Assembly (NCBI RefSeq): GCF_000741135.1
Contig: NZ_JGYU01000006.1
Location: forward strand, 58,807 to 122,806
Length of the DNA: 64,000 nt
Source: Bifidobacterium choerinum
GTDB lineage: Bacteria; Actinomycetota; Actinomycetes; Actinomycetales; Bifidobacteriaceae
Direction of reading: 5' to 3'
Shown: piece after piece, positions 18,329-28,593 of the stretch
How the letters are laid out: the number at the start of each line of letters is the position of its first letter
How positions within the stretch are numbered: the stretch's first letter is position 1
Made by a program: the position numbers and the translations under genes
Notes under the pieces: generated by a model
Seen by the model: only the letters and a program-made list of their open reading frames with translations
The model's database searches: none
Told to the model about the DNA's origin: nothing

Positions 18329-20254
18329 CTACTGTTCGCGTTCGGTCTCGATGACCTGATCGGAAAGACTGAGCTCGCGTTCGGCGCGGGCGATCATCAT
18401 CGTGCGCAGCGTCTCCGGCGCGACGGCGACGATGTGCCTTGCATGGGCGATGCAGAAGGCGACGAACCAGGAGTCGGACTGCACGAACAGATGCACCTTC
18501 TCGCCTTCGCCGCATGGCTCGACATCCGCGTCGGCGAGCGTCTTGATGAAGTCGAGATGCGGCTGGTCGGTGATGAACACGGCCGGCGTGGCCGTGTCGA
18601 TGATCCACTTGCGCAGGTCGGAGACGGAGACCTTCGGGATGTCGAGCGGCTTCGTTGGCCTGACGATGCTCGCCTCCTCGATGCGAGCAACGCGCAGCAC
18701 CTGCCAGATGCGCGGCTCTCCGGTCTCCTTGTTGAGCGTCATGTCCTTGCGCACGAGCGGCTTGAGATCGTCCGGCGCGTACTGTTCGACGTCCGTCCAC
18801 ATCGCCGCGTAGTAGACGCCCTCGTCGACGTAGATCTTCGACGGGGCGACGAGGCGGCGCAGGACGCGGCCCGAACCGTCGCGGTACTCCATGTTGAGCA
18901 GCGCATGGTCCTTGATCGCGTTCTTGACCGCGTCGAAGCAGCGCGGCTCGAGTTCATAGCCGGTCAGGCTCAGCCAGGGCGTCTCCCCCGGCGCGACGTA
19001 CTTGACGAGGCGCGAATACAGGTCGCGCGCCTGCTCGCGCTGCTCCTCGGGCAGCAGCTGCGCATGGGCCAGATAGTTGACCGAGGCGGTGAGCATGCTC
19101 ATGTACTGCGGTGAGATGCCGGCGAGGCGTTCGAGGCCGAGCGAGTTCGTCGCCGAGACGATGCCCTCGGCATCGAGCAGCGACCAGTCGATGTCGAAGA
19201 ACTGGCTGCCGGCCATCTCGCCGTCGTCGGAGACCGTCGTCAGCGTGTTGATGTCCTTGTGGATCGTGTTGACGTACTTCTTCATCTCGTCGTCGTTCTT
19301 CGGCTTGCCGATGAAGCGTTCGGCGAGTTCTGGCAGCGAGTACTCCTCCCCCAGATGCGCGGACAGGAACAGCATCAGGCGCAGACGGCGGTCGACTTCG
19401 CTGCCGGTCTGAAACGCGTTCTTCTTGTGCGTCTTCGCGTTCGCCGGTTCCTCGTCCTCCTCCGGGTCGCCCGATTCGATCGAATGGGCGCGGACCTTCG
19501 CGGTCATCGGGTTGGCCGAATCGTCGGCGAGCTGGAACTGCGTCGCCGCGTTGAGGCGGCGGTGGTAGGCCGCGACGGCCTCGGGCGGGCTGACGACCGA
19601 CGAATTGGGATGTTCGAGGACGAACATGGCCAGATCGTCCGAATCGGTGTAGGCGACGTTGATGTGCTCGCCGTCGACGGCGACGGTCGCGGCGAAGCGG
19701 CGGGAGTCGACCTCCTTGACGAGGTTCTCTGGGATGTGCTGCGTGCCGAGTCCCGGCGCGATCGAATCGAGGCCGAGTCCCGGGATCGGCGTCTGTGGGA
19801 CTCGCGGCGCGGTGCGTGAGGCGTGGGTCGGCTGCGTGTGCGCCGGCATCGAGGACATCGACATCGACCGTGCCAGATAGTTCGCCGCGGCGAGCACCGG
19901 CAGATCCTCGGGGCGGAAGCGCAGGCGGATGCGCGGCTCGTCGCCGAGCTGCAGACGGTAGGACGCGAAGTCCTGGCCTTCGGACTTGGATGAGTATTCG
20001 GGCTGGCGCGACTCGATCGCGATGCCCATCGCGGCGAGCTTGGCGCGGTCGCGCTGGAACTGCTTGGCGAACGCGGCCTTCGCCGCCTGGTCGGCCAGTT
20101 CGCCGTATGAATCGGCGTAGGCCTTCACGCGCTGTGCGATCTGCCGCGATGTCAGCCATTGCGGGAAGGCGGATGACAGTACTGCCAGAACATCGAGCTC
20201 GTGTTTGCCCCACTTGTCGGAGAAGCGGCGCCTACCGTTACTACCCTCAGCCAT
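18329..20254 (-). CDS. pafBC: WYL-domain transcriptional activator, fused PafB-PafC type
   Basis: 641 residues, about twice a single WYL protein. The N-terminal half has a winged-helix region (WLTSRQIAQRVKAYADSYG) and a WYL-like domain. The second half begins a new helix-turn-helix near residue 285 (VDRRLRLMLFLSAHLGEEYS, LPELAERFIG) and ends with another WYL domain (about residues 420-600). This matches a tandem PafB plus PafC in one chain, as occurs naturally in some actinobacteria. PafBC activates the RecA-independent DNA-damage response together with sigma70. HelY as downstream neighbour supports the assignment. The ATG at 20254 has GAGGAC upstream. A TATCAT-type -10 is visible near 20320. 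Confidence 0.85.
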   Translation of the reverse strand: MAEGSNGRRRFSDKWGKHELDVLAVLSSAFPQWLTSRQIAQRVKAYADSYGELADQAAKAAFAKQFQRDRAKLAAMGIAIESRQPEYSSKSEGQDFASYRLQLGDEPRIRLRFRPEDLPVLAAANYLARSMSMSSMPAHTQPTHASRTAPRVPQTPIPGLGLDSIAPGLGTQHIPENLVKEVDSRRFAATVAVDGEHINVAYTDSDDLAMFVLEHPNSSVVSPPEAVAAYHRRLNAATQFQLADDSANPMTAKVRAHSIESGDPEEDEEPANAKTHKKNAFQTGSEVDRRLRLMLFLSAHLGEEYSLPELAERFIGKPKNDDEMKKYVNTIHKDINTLTTVSDDGEMAGSQFFDIDWSLLDAEGIVSATNSLGLERLAGISPQYMSMLTASVNYLAHAQLLPEEQREQARDLYSRLVKYVAPGETPWLSLTGYELEPRCFDAVKNAIKDHALLNMEYRDGSGRVLRRLVAPSKIYVDEGVYYAAMWTDVEQYAPDDLKPLVRKDMTLNKETGEPRIWQVLRVARIEEASIVRPTKPLDIPKVSVSDLRKWIIDTATPAVFITDQPHLDFIKTLADADVEPCGEGEKVHLFVQSDSWFVAFCIAHARHIVAVAPETLRTMMIARAERELSLSDQVIETEREQ

Positions 20255-20398
20255 TAGTCCTCACGTATCGTTAAAGTTTTTCGTAGGTGCGGGCATCGGG
20301 GGTGCCGCGCATCCTCTCCTATGATATAGGCTTTTTCGGCCGGGATGTCCGATTTCTCGAAAAAACTCCGATTTTCTTGGTCTGCGAACAAACGCCGG

Positions 20399-21826
20399 TC
20401 ACAGCCATTCGTCCGGTTCGACGCCTTGGGGACCGACGAACTCGCCGTTCGGCACGTAGCTGGGACGCCCGGAATCGGTGAGCCGCGCGTCGCCGAACAG
20501 GCTGACGTTGCGCCCGAAGGTCCAGTCGCCCTCGACGCGGAACGACGCGGCGGCGGCGATCGACGGCACACCGTAGGGGAAACGCTCCTCGAAGTCCTGG
20601 ATGTTCTTGTAGTAGCGCTTGTCGAGCTCGACGTTCGGGAAATGGTAGTCGCCGTCCTCCATCTCGTAGGAATCGGTCAGATGGAAGCGGTCGGAGCGCA
20701 TGATGAACAGGTCGTCGGTCGTCTTGACCGGCAGGAAGCGCATGCGGTCGACCTGCACGCAGATGGCGCCGTTGAACAGGTTGACGGCGGCGCCCATCGC
20801 CGTCTCGAGCTGCACGACCTTCGTCGATGCGGGGTCGGTGGGGGCGACGGTCTTGTAGTTGCGGATGACTGGCAGCGGCAGCACGCCGCCGTGCTCGTCG
20901 AGCATCCTGCGCAGCGCGTCGATGCGCACCCAGATGTTGTTCGTGTTGAAGAACGGATGCTTGTGGATGTCCATCGCGGCGCCGCGGTCGCGCGGGTCGA
21001 CCTGCGTCATCTCGCGCAGCATCAGGCGTCCGGTGACGCGGTCGCGCACGATGTGGCCGCCCTTGCGGTCGGCCTCGGTGCGCCGCGCCACCTCGATCAT
21101 GATCGGTGCGCCGGTGTTCTCGAAATGCTGCGCGAGCGTACGCGACGGGCGCGCGCCGAGGTTGTCCGAGTTGGAGATGAACAGGTAGCGGAAGCCGCGC
21201 TCCTCGAGGATGGCGAGCAGACCGGACTCGTAGAGCGTCGAATACAGGTCGCCGTGGCCCGGAGGGCACCATTCGAGGTCGGGGTTCGCCGGCCACTGCA
21301 CCGGCTCGCCGGTCTCCAAGTCGATCTTCGGCTCGACGTGCTGGACGATCTCGACCGGCACGCCCTCCTGCGTGAAGTGGCGGTTCTTCGCAATCGCCTC
21401 CATCGTGTCCTTCGACGTGCGGAACGAGTTCATGAAGGTCAGCGGCAGTTCGACGCCCAGACGCGTGCGCGCCGTACCAACCTGACCGAGGATGATGTCG
21501 AGGAATCGCATCGGCCGCGCCTTGTGGCGGCGCACCGGCAGCAGCGACTTCGCATAGTCGAGGCCCATCGACGTGCCGAGTCCGCCGTTGAGCTTGAGGA
21601 ACGCCGTCTTGGCGAAGGCATCGACGGCCTTGTCGTGGTTGATCGTCTCGTAGACGTCGTGGAAGTTCGGGATGTCGGTGATCGGCTCGACGTCGGCCTC
21701 GTGGATGTAGCTCGTGTCCTCCTCGTTCGCCCAGACGTCGTAGAGATGCTCGAACTGGGCTATCGCGGTGTCGCTCATGCCCTGTGACCGCATCTTGTGC
21801 GCGGAGCGCTCGAAAACGTCGACCAT
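20399..21826 (-). CDS. ugpA: UTP-glucose-1-phosphate uridylyltransferase, eukaryotic type
   Basis: Makes UDP-glucose from glucose 1-phosphate and UTP; needed for the Leloir and lacto-N-biose pathways of bifidobacteria and for cell-surface polysaccharide. 475 residues from the ATG at 21826. Family features: FLKLNGGLGTSMGLDYAKSL (the nucleotide-binding loop, about residue 85), TSKDTM, WCPPGHGDLY, FISNSDNLGA, and NTNNIWV. The C-terminus forms the left-handed beta-helix (TFGRNVSLFGDA). This eukaryote-like UGPase, instead of GalU, is typical of bifidobacteria. Its binding site is weak (AAAGGG, 14 nt away). A possible promoter, TAGACA then TACACT, lies about 21905-21935. Confidence 0.93.
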   Translation of the reverse strand: MVDVFERSAHKMRSQGMSDTAIAQFEHLYDVWANEEDTSYIHEADVEPITDIPNFHDVYETINHDKAVDAFAKTAFLKLNGGLGTSMGLDYAKSLLPVRRHKARPMRFLDIILGQVGTARTRLGVELPLTFMNSFRTSKDTMEAIAKNRHFTQEGVPVEIVQHVEPKIDLETGEPVQWPANPDLEWCPPGHGDLYSTLYESGLLAILEERGFRYLFISNSDNLGARPSRTLAQHFENTGAPIMIEVARRTEADRKGGHIVRDRVTGRLMLREMTQVDPRDRGAAMDIHKHPFFNTNNIWVRIDALRRMLDEHGGVLPLPVIRNYKTVAPTDPASTKVVQLETAMGAAVNLFNGAICVQVDRMRFLPVKTTDDLFIMRSDRFHLTDSYEMEDGDYHFPNVELDKRYYKNIQDFEERFPYGVPSIAAAASFRVEGDWTFGRNVSLFGDARLTDSGRPSYVPNGEFVGPQGVEPDEWL

Positions 21827-22142
21827 GGTGATGACCAATCCCTTTCTCCGGTTGCGCGCACGGTCGGTGTCGGCGCCGACGTGCGCAATGCCGTGTCCCA
21901 GTGTAGCGGCCCAACCTTCAATCTGTCTAATTGAGCAAGACACAAAGTGCATTATCTTCGTCCCGTTTGGGTTTTGTGCGCGGTTTCCGTGACGATAATA
22001 CGGTGATTGTCCGCATTACGGGACGAAAACAACCGATTGTCCTGCGCGTCTGCCTGCCGCTTCGGTACCGGCCTCGCGGACTGGATTTGGCGTTGTCGCC
22101 ATGGTTGTGCTACATTGGCTCTTCGGTGCACGACGCACCGTT
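21827..22142. promoter_or_regulatory. Divergent promoter region of ugpA and tRNA-Pro
   Basis: The 316-bp gap has no gene. On the plus strand TTGGCG (22087-22092), an 18-bp spacer and TACATT (22111-22116) form a good sigma70-type promoter, 26 bp before the tRNA. On the minus strand, a TAGACA ... TACACT pair near 21905-21935 could drive ugpA with a leader of about 80 nt. The centre (21940-22030) is AT-richer. Confidence 0.5.
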
Positions 22143-22216
<74 letters not shown>

Positions 22217-22343
22217 CCGATCGATCCCCGGAGACGGCAGACGCCTCCGGGGATTTTCGCGTTTGCGGACCGTCCATGAGCGGGCCGCCCATGAGGATGT
22301 GGCCGTGTGGCGCTGCCCATGCATGGGAAATGCATGGGAAAAA

Positions 22344-22378
22344 GGGCGTCCGTACGGGATGTTCCCGTACGGACGCCC
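22344..22378 (-). terminator. Intrinsic terminator of the rluB/cmk-der transcript
   Basis: A perfect 16-bp stem (22344-22359 with 22363-22378) and a 3-nt loop, followed on the minus strand by TTTTT. It lies 57 bp beyond the der stop codon and also faces the tRNA-Pro gene. Confidence 0.9.
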
Positions 22379-22422
22379 CTGCCGTGCGTACGGGATGTTC
22401 CCGTACGGACGCCCCTGCCGTG
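22351..22422. repeat. Exact 36-bp tandem duplication covering the terminator hairpin
   Basis: 22351-22386 and 22387-22422 are identical. Each copy carries the CGTACGGGA/TCCCGTACG hairpin core, so the der end has two hairpins in series, only the distal one with a T-run. A recent local duplication. Confidence 0.95.
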
Positions 22423-22434
22423 CGTCACGCCGTG

Positions 22435-24576
22435 TTATTTGCGGCGCTTCTTCTCGCGGATGTTGACGGAGATCTGGATCGGCGATCCCTCGAAACCGAA
22501 CTCCTCGCGCAGCTGCCGTTCGAGGAAGCGGCGGTAGCCGTGCTCGAGGAAGCCGGTGGCGAAGATGACGAAGCGCGGCGGCCGGCTCGAGGCCTGCGTC
22601 GCGAACAGGATGCGCGGCTGCTTGCCTCCGCGCAGCGGATGCGGATGCGCGGCCTGAACCTTGCCGAGGAAGGCGTTGAGCTTGCCGGTCGGGATGCGCT
22701 TGTCCCAGGACTCGAGCGCCTGCGTCATCGCGCGCGACAGGCGGTTCGTATGCCAGCCGGTCTTCGCCGAGAGGTTGACGCGCTGCGCCCAGGTCACACG
22801 GTCGAACTCGGTCTTCCACAGGCGCTCCATGCGTTGGCGGTCGAACTCGTCCATGAGGTCCCATTTGTTGAACACGAGCACGATGGCGCGGCCCGCGTCC
22901 ACGGCAGAGCTCATGACCTTGAGGTCCTGGTCCGAGATCGGCACCGACGCGTCGAAGAGCACGAGCGCGAGCTCGGCGCGTTCGATCGCGGCCTGCGTGC
23001 GCAGCGACGAATAGTATTCGGCGCCGGAGAGCTTGTGCTGCCTGCGCTTGATGCCGGCGGTGTCGATGAAGAGGTAGTCCTCGCCGTCGATCGTGACGAT
23101 CTCGTCGACCGGGTCGCGCGTCGTGCCGGCCAGGTCGTTGACGACCGAGCGTTCCTCGTGCGCGAGCTGGTTGAGCAGCGACGACTTGCCGACGTTCGGC
23201 TTGCCGACGAGCGCGACGCGGCGCAGATGCGTCGGCGTCAGGAAGCCGGAGGTGCGTTCGGCGCCGCGCAGCGCCTCGAGCGCCGCGTCGAGCAGATCGC
23301 CCACTCCCCTGCCGTGCATCGCGGAAATCGGGTACGGCTCGCCCAGTCCGAGCTTCCAGAACTCGGCGGCCATGTATTCGCCGGCCTGGTCGTCGACCTT
23401 GTTGACGGCGACGACGACCGGCTTGCCCGCCGAGCGCAGCATCCTGACGATGCGCTCGTCGGTCTGCGTCAGGCCGGTCTGGCCGTCGACGACGAAGATG
23501 ACGGCGTCGGCGAGCTCGACGGCGATCTGCGCCTGCGAGGCGATCGCCGAGTCGATGCCCTCGACGTCGGCCTCCCAGCCGCCGGTGTCGACGAGCTTGA
23601 AGTCCGTGCCGGCCCATTCGGCGTCGTAGCTGACGCGGTCGCGCGTGACGCCGGGCGTGTCCTCGACGACGGCGGCGCGGCGGCCGAGGATGCGGTTGAC
23701 GAGCGTCGACTTGCCGACGTTCGGCCGTCCGATGACGGCCAGCACGCCGACCTCCTTGCGCTTCGCCGTATGTTCGCCCGACGTGAACGCGGAGCCGTCG
23801 ATGAGCGCCTCGTCGCCCTCGTCGAGCTCGTAGCCCTCGAGGTTGCTCGCGTATTCGGCATACTCCTGCTCCTCGATGGCGTCGTCGACGAGCCCGATGA
23901 GCAGGTCGAGCGTCTGCTCGAAGTCGAGGTCGGAGTTGTCGATCGTCGTGACGCCGTCCTCGGCGACGGTGAAGTTCGTCACCTTGGAGTCGGCGGCGTC
24001 GCGCGCGGCAACGTTCTCGGCGCCGGCGTCGCCGTCGGCGGCCTGATGGGCGCGGCGCGCCTGGCGCACGGCCTCGCGGGCCGTGAGCAGCACGCGCACC
24101 TCGGCGTGCGGGGCGACGACGTCGGTGATGTCACGGCCCTCCGCGACGATGCCGCGTCCCTGCGAGAAGCCGTCCTCGACGCCTTCGGCGGCGATGTACG
24201 CGCGCTGCGCGGCGACGAGGATGTGGCGCACCGGGATGATCGACGAGACGCGCGAGACGTGCGCGCTGATCTCGCTCGAGCGGATCTGCTCGCTGATGTT
24301 GCGCCCGTCGCAGAACACGCGCGCGTCGTTCGGCGTGTCCGGATTGACGCTGATGTCGAAGTGGTCCTCGGTGAACAGCGCGGCGACCGTCTCGGTGACC
24401 TCGCGCTCGTCGAGGTGCTCGGCGTCGAGGTCGATGCCCTGTTCGAGCACCCACCATGCGGCGGCGCGGTACATCGCGCCGGTGTCGAGATAGGCGAAGC
24501 CGTAGTACTTCGCAAGCGCCTTGGACGTCGAGGACTTGCCGACGCCGGCCGGGCCGTCGATGGCGACGGTGATCAC
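22435..24576 (-). CDS. cmk-der: Bifunctional cytidylate kinase / ribosome-assembly GTPase Der
   Basis: 713 residues. Residues 1 to about 205 are cytidylate kinase (P-loop [12 protein letters not shown], then [14 protein letters not shown]), which phosphorylates CMP and dCMP. An acidic linker of about 75 residues follows. The rest is Der/EngA, a double GTPase for 50S assembly: G1 GRPNVGKST with DTGGW and NKVD, then G1' GKPNVGKSS with DTAGI and NKWD, and a C-terminal KH-like domain ending in KKRRK. Cmk-Der fusion is usual in bifidobacteria. The GTG start at 24576 overlaps the rluB stop by 4 nt and has GGAGGTGGG upstream. Confidence 0.96.
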   Translation of the reverse strand: MITVAIDGPAGVGKSSTSKALAKYYGFAYLDTGAMYRAAAWWVLEQGIDLDAEHLDEREVTETVAALFTEDHFDISVNPDTPNDARVFCDGRNISEQIRSSEISAHVSRVSSIIPVRHILVAAQRAYIAAEGVEDGFSQGRGIVAEGRDITDVVAPHAEVRVLLTAREAVRQARRAHQAADGDAGAENVAARDAADSKVTNFTVAEDGVTTIDNSDLDFEQTLDLLIGLVDDAIEEQEYAEYASNLEGYELDEGDEALIDGSAFTSGEHTAKRKEVGVLAVIGRPNVGKSTLVNRILGRRAAVVEDTPGVTRDRVSYDAEWAGTDFKLVDTGGWEADVEGIDSAIASQAQIAVELADAVIFVVDGQTGLTQTDERIVRMLRSAGKPVVVAVNKVDDQAGEYMAAEFWKLGLGEPYPISAMHGRGVGDLLDAALEALRGAERTSGFLTPTHLRRVALVGKPNVGKSSLLNQLAHEERSVVNDLAGTTRDPVDEIVTIDGEDYLFIDTAGIKRRQHKLSGAEYYSSLRTQAAIERAELALVLFDASVPISDQDLKVMSSAVDAGRAIVLVFNKWDLMDEFDRQRMERLWKTEFDRVTWAQRVNLSAKTGWHTNRLSRAMTQALESWDKRIPTGKLNAFLGKVQAAHPHPLRGGKQPRILFATQASSRPPRFVIFATGFLEHGYRRFLERQLREEFGFEGSPIQISVNIREKKRRK

Positions 24577-25346
24577 AGGCCCACCTCCTTGGAGAGCGAA
24601 CGGACCTCGGCGGCCGACAGCACGCGGTACGAGCCGGGCTTGAGGTCGCCGAGCTTGATCGGGCCGATCTGCGTGCGCACGAGGCGCTTGACCGGGAAGC
24701 CGATCGCGCCGAAGATGCGGCGCACGATGCGGTTCTTGCCCGAATGGAGCGTGACCTTGACGATCGTCTGGTCGCGGCTCTGGTCGATGATCGAGCAGTG
24801 GTCGAGCTTGATCCATCCGTCGTCGAGCTGCACGCCGGTGCGCACGAGGCGGCGGCAGACGTTGCCGCTCATGCGTCCCTCGAGCGTGGCGATGTAGGTC
24901 TTCTCGACCTCGTACTTCGGATGCATGACGTGCTGGCTGAGCTCGCCGTCGTTCGTCATCAGGATTAGGCCCTCGGAATCGTAGTCGAGGCGCCCCATGT
25001 GGAAGATGCGCTCGTACTTGTCGCCGACGATGTCGCGCAGCGTGTAGCGGCCCTTCGGGTCCTCCATCGCGCTGAGCACCTTCCTCGGCTTGTTGAGCGC
25101 GAGCGTGACGTGCCTCGGGTTGAGGCGGATGCGCGAGCCGTCCACGCGCACCTGCTGCGTCTTGGGATCGACCCTCGTGCCGAGCTCGGTGACGAGTTCG
25201 CCGTCCACCTCGACGCGGCCGTCGACTATCATCTCCTCGCATTTGCGCCGCGAACCGAAGCCGGCCTGCGCGAGCAGCTTCTGCAGACGTATTCCGTCGT
25301 GTTCCTCGGTGTGTGATTTCCTTGCTTGACTGTATGCGTGTGGCAT
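24573..25346 (-). CDS. rluB: 23S rRNA pseudouridine synthase, RsuA/RluB family
   Basis: 257 residues. An S4 RNA-binding domain at residues about 18-65 ([20 protein letters not shown]) is followed by the synthase domain with the catalytic Asp in [12 protein letters not shown], and [14 protein letters not shown]. Presumed to modify U2605-type positions in 23S rRNA, by homology only. It starts at ATG 25346 with GGGAGA. Overlap with cmk-der means the two are one operon. Confidence 0.92.
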   Translation of the reverse strand: MPHAYSQARKSHTEEHDGIRLQKLLAQAGFGSRRKCEEMIVDGRVEVDGELVTELGTRVDPKTQQVRVDGSRIRLNPRHVTLALNKPRKVLSAMEDPKGRYTLRDIVGDKYERIFHMGRLDYDSEGLILMTNDGELSQHVMHPKYEVEKTYIATLEGRMSGNVCRRLVRTGVQLDDGWIKLDHCSIIDQSRDQTIVKVTLHSGKNRIVRRIFGAIGFPVKRLVRTQIGPIKLGDLKPGSYRVLSAAEVRSLSKEVGL

Positions 25347-25504
25347 CGTTCTCCCAACGTGGCCGTTTGTGTTGATGGAGTCGTCCCGCACGTCCGGAGG
25401 CGACGGCAGGACCACTGTCTAGTATTGTACAGCGTGGCCGCCGAACAGCGACGGCCCAGCCATGGTCTTCACCATGGCTTCAAGTACCGCAAAGGAATAT
25501 ATCT

Positions 25505-26539
25505 ATGACTGCTGTTGATAACGATTCCACGGTCGACGTCCGCGAGGACGCCGCCGTGCAGAACGACGGCCACAGCATTTGGGCCCGCCTCGGCGCCGAA
25601 TTCGCCGGCAGCCTGCTCATCTGCTTCGCGATCTACATGGTGAGCTCGTTCGGCGTGGTGAGCTTCGGACTCAACCTCGCGTTCATCGTCGTCGCGACCG
25701 GCGTTGTCTACGGCGCGATGACGTCGATCTTCGCGCGCATCTCCGGCGCGCAGTTCAACCCGGCCGTCACCGTCGCGGCGATGCTCACGTCGAAGACGCG
25801 CGTGCGCGACGGCGTGTTCTACATCATCGCGCAGGTGCTCGGCGGCCTCGTCGCCGGCGCGCTCTTCGTCTTCCTCATCCCGAGCTCGGACACGGTGAAC
25901 AAGTCGCAGTGGACGATGATGGCGATCAACGGCTACGACGTGAACAGCCTGACCTATGCGAGCATGAGCCAGTACGGTCTGACCTACGGCGTCACGATGG
26001 CGATCGTCGTCGAGCTGCTCGCGTCGATCATCGTCGTGGCCGCCGCGATGACGACGCTCAAGCGCAACGGACGCACGACGCGTTCCGCCGCCGTCACGAT
26101 GGGCGTCGCCTATGCGGCCGCCGCCGCGATGGCCGCCCCGATCACCGGCGCGTCGATCAACCCGATGCGTGCCACCGGCGTCGCCGTCTTCGCGCAGCAC
26201 GAGGAGGGCTCCCACACCGTCAATCCGCTCTCGCAGCTGTGGGTGTTCTGGGTGACCGCGATCCTCGCGGCCGCGATCGTCGCGCTCGTCATGATCGTCG
26301 CGCAGCTCGCGCATGCGCGCGAGAACAACGGCGCCGCGATGGACGTCGACGCGGCCGAGGCCGCGATGGCGCAGGGCGACGAGGCCGACCACGCCGAGCA
26401 TGAGGCCGACGGGGCCGCGCCCGCCGTCGACGTCTATGAGGAGACCGAGTCCGTCGACGTGCAGACGCCCGAGGCGCCGGCGACGGCGGACGGCGCCGAT
26501 TCAGCGGATGAAGCGGATGGCGAGGTACAGCAGCGCTAG
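25505..26539 (+). CDS. Aquaporin / glycerol facilitator family channel with acidic tail
   Basis: 344 residues: six membrane helices and two half-helices. The first NPA box is canonical (SGAQFNPAVTV, about residue 90). The second is NPM (TGASINPMRATG, about residue 222), a variant. The last 85 residues after MIVAQLAHAREN are hydrophilic, strongly acidic and Ala-rich, an unusually long cytoplasmic tail. It could carry water or small solutes. A binding site, AAAGGAA, precedes ATG 25505, and a TATTGT -10-like element lies near 25422. Its 3' end overlaps the convergent DUF3017 gene by 39 bp. Confidence 0.9.
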   Translation: MTAVDNDSTVDVREDAAVQNDGHSIWARLGAEFAGSLLICFAIYMVSSFGVVSFGLNLAFIVVATGVVYGAMTSIFARISGAQFNPAVTVAAMLTSKTRVRDGVFYIIAQVLGGLVAGALFVFLIPSSDTVNKSQWTMMAINGYDVNSLTYASMSQYGLTYGVTMAIVVELLASIIVVAAAMTTLKRNGRTTRSAAVTMGVAYAAAAAMAAPITGASINPMRATGVAVFAQHEEGSHTVNPLSQLWVFWVTAILAAAIVALVMIVAQLAHARENNGAAMDVDAAEAAMAQGDEADHAEHEADGAAPAVDVYEETESVDVQTPEAPATADGADSADEADGEVQQR

Positions 26540-26789
26540 CACGACGCCGAAGCCGATGCCGCACACGGCGTCGAAGGCGACCGACCTGACCTTCCAGGGA
26601 CTGCGTTCCCGGCAGATCAGCCGCACCACACCGGAGCCGATGGAAGTCACGGACACGACCGCCGTGGCGACCATCGGCTCCCCCCATTGCCGCAAGCACC
26701 GTGGCCGCGACGACGAGGCCGGCGACGCACCATTCGAACCACGGCCTGCCCTCATGGTGCTCCGAGACATAGGGATGATGCGCGTTCAT
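26501..26789 (-). pseudogene. DUF3017 family small membrane protein, frameshifted at a G6 tract
   Basis: Starting at ATG 26789 (AAGGAG upstream), the frame encodes NAHHPYVSEHHEGRPWFEW and a first hydrophobic helix. Translation then leaves frame at a run of six G (plus-strand C 26680-26685). Dropping one G restores GEPMVATAVVSVTSIGSG and a second helix pair ending in VLALLYLAIRFIR at 26501. The joined product of about 95 residues fits DUF3017, a membrane family usual in actinobacteria near these genes. Either a real frameshift, a phase-variable tract or a sequencing error. Confidence 0.7.
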
Positions 26790-26884
26790 CATAAGGCTCC
26801 TTGGCGGTTCGGCGGTCGGGACACCGACCATCCTACTACCGGCGGCGATCCGCCGGACCGGAGGCCGTCGGCGAAGGCGCGAAC

Positions 26885-26934
26885 GCGAAAGGGTCCGTGC
26901 CGCAGGGATTTCCCTGCGGCACGGACCCTTTCGC
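26885..26934. terminator. Perfect 24-bp palindromic hairpin terminator
   Basis: Arms 26885-26908 and 26911-26934 match over all 24 bp with a 2-nt loop and a short A/T-containing outer end (GCGAAAGGG / CCCTTTCGC). It lies 28 bp behind the purH stop and closes the suc-perM-purH transcript. Confidence 0.85.
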
Positions 26935-26961
26935 ATGTCCGGTGACGTCGCCGGTGACGGA

Positions 26962-28593
26962 TCAGTGGAAGAAGTGGCGCGTGCCGGTGACGTACATCGT
27001 CACGTTCGCGTTGCGCGCCGCCTCGAACACCTCCTCGTCACGGATCGAGCCGCCCGGCTGCACGATCGCCTTGCCGGCGTCGATGAGGATCTGCGCGCCG
27101 TCGGCGAAGGGGAAGAACGCGTCGGAGGCCGCGACGGCGCCCTTCGTGCGGTTGCGGCCGTCGTCGAGCGTGTTCGCGCGTTCGACGGCGAGGTTCGCCG
27201 AATCGACGCGGTTGACCTGGCCCATGCCGATGCCGACCGTCGCCATGTCGTCGGCGATGAGGATCGCGTTCGACTTGACGCAGCGCACGGCGCGCCATGC
27301 GAACTCGAGGTCCTTGAGCGTCGCGGCGTCGGCCGGCTCGCCGGCGACGAGCTTCCAGGCGTCCGGGGCGTCGCCCGGCGCGTCGATGAGGTCGGTGGAC
27401 TGCACGAGCAGGCCGCCGTCGATCTGACGGAACTGCTGCTTCGCCTTCGGCGGCTCGGCGACCTTGAGGATGCGCAGGTTCTTCTTCTTCGCCTGCAGCA
27501 GCGCCAGCGCCTCCGGCTCGTAGTCGGGGGCGACGATGACCTCGGTGAAGATCGGGCGCACGCCTTCGGCCATCTCGAGCGTGACGGTCGCGTTCGTCGC
27601 GATGACGCCGCCGTAGGCGCTCATCGGATCGCAGCTGTGCGCCTTGCGGTGCGCTTCGGCGACGGTCGCGCCGACGGCCAGGCCGCAGGGATTGTTGTGC
27701 TTGACGACGGCGACGGCGATCTGCGGGGCGAAGTCCCACACGGCGCGCCACGCCGCGTCGGCGTCCACGTAGTTGTTATAGCTCATCGGCTTGCCGCCGA
27801 GCTGCTCGGCGTCGGCGAAGCCGCGCATGTTGAGCGGGTCGACGTAGAGCGCGGCATCCTGATGCGGGTTCTCGCCGTAGCGCAGCACGTGCGCGCGGTT
27901 CCAGGTGCGCGTGAAGGCGGCCGGGAACTTGGCGAGCCTGGCCTCCTCGACCGGGTCGGCGTCCGCCGGTGCGTCGTCGATCGACGCGGGCTTCGGCCAG
28001 TGGGCCGCCGTCCACTCGTTGATCGTGGCGTCGTAGGCGGCGGTGTGCGCGAAGGCCTTGCCGGCGAGCCAGCGGCGCTCCTCGAGCGAGAAGCCGGTGC
28101 CGTCCTCGATGCGTTCGGCGACGAGCGCGTAGTCGGCCGGATCGGTGACGATCGCGACGGTCGCGCTGTTCTTCGCGGCGCCGCGCACCATCGACGGGCC
28201 GCCGATGTCGATCTTCTCGATGACGTCGGTCTCGCTCGCGCCCGAGCGCACCGTGTCCGCGAACGGATAGAGGTTGACGATGACGAGGTCGAAGGGCTGG
28301 ATGCCGAACTCCTCGAGCTGGCGGGCATGGTCCTCGTTCGTCATGTCGGCGAGGATGCCGGCGTGGATGTGCGGGTCGAGGGTCTTGACGCGGCCGTCGA
28401 GGCATTCCGGGAAACCGGTGACCTGGGACACCTCCGTGACGTCCACGCCGAGTTCGGCGAGCTTGCTCGCGGTGGAACCGGTGGACACCACCTGCGTGCC
28501 GGCGTCGATGAACGCCTTGGCGAGGACCTCGATGCCGTCCTTATGGAAGACCGATACCAATGCCCGTCGTAGCGGTCGGTTCGTTGTCGTCAC
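26962..28593 (-). CDS. purH: Bifunctional AICAR formyltransferase / IMP cyclohydrolase
   Basis: The last two steps of purine synthesis. 543 residues: an N-terminal MGS-like cyclohydrolase domain ([33 protein letters not shown]) and a C-terminal transformylase domain with the catalytic KH pair in [15 protein letters not shown] start at 28593 with AAAGGAG at the right distance. It overlaps the 3' end of perM by 53 nt in another frame, a longer overlap than usual. Same order as Rv0955 (perM) and purH in mycobacteria. Confidence 0.96.
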   Translation of the reverse strand: MTTTNRPLRRALVSVFHKDGIEVLAKAFIDAGTQVVSTGSTASKLAELGVDVTEVSQVTGFPECLDGRVKTLDPHIHAGILADMTNEDHARQLEEFGIQPFDLVIVNLYPFADTVRSGASETDVIEKIDIGGPSMVRGAAKNSATVAIVTDPADYALVAERIEDGTGFSLEERRWLAGKAFAHTAAYDATINEWTAAHWPKPASIDDAPADADPVEEARLAKFPAAFTRTWNRAHVLRYGENPHQDAALYVDPLNMRGFADAEQLGGKPMSYNNYVDADAAWRAVWDFAPQIAVAVVKHNNPCGLAVGATVAEAHRKAHSCDPMSAYGGVIATNATVTLEMAEGVRPIFTEVIVAPDYEPEALALLQAKKKNLRILKVAEPPKAKQQFRQIDGGLLVQSTDLIDAPGDAPDAWKLVAGEPADAATLKDLEFAWRAVRCVKSNAILIADDMATVGIGMGQVNRVDSANLAVERANTLDDGRNRTKGAVAASDAFFPFADGAQILIDAGKAIVQPGGSIRDEEVFEAARNANVTMYVTGTRHFFH

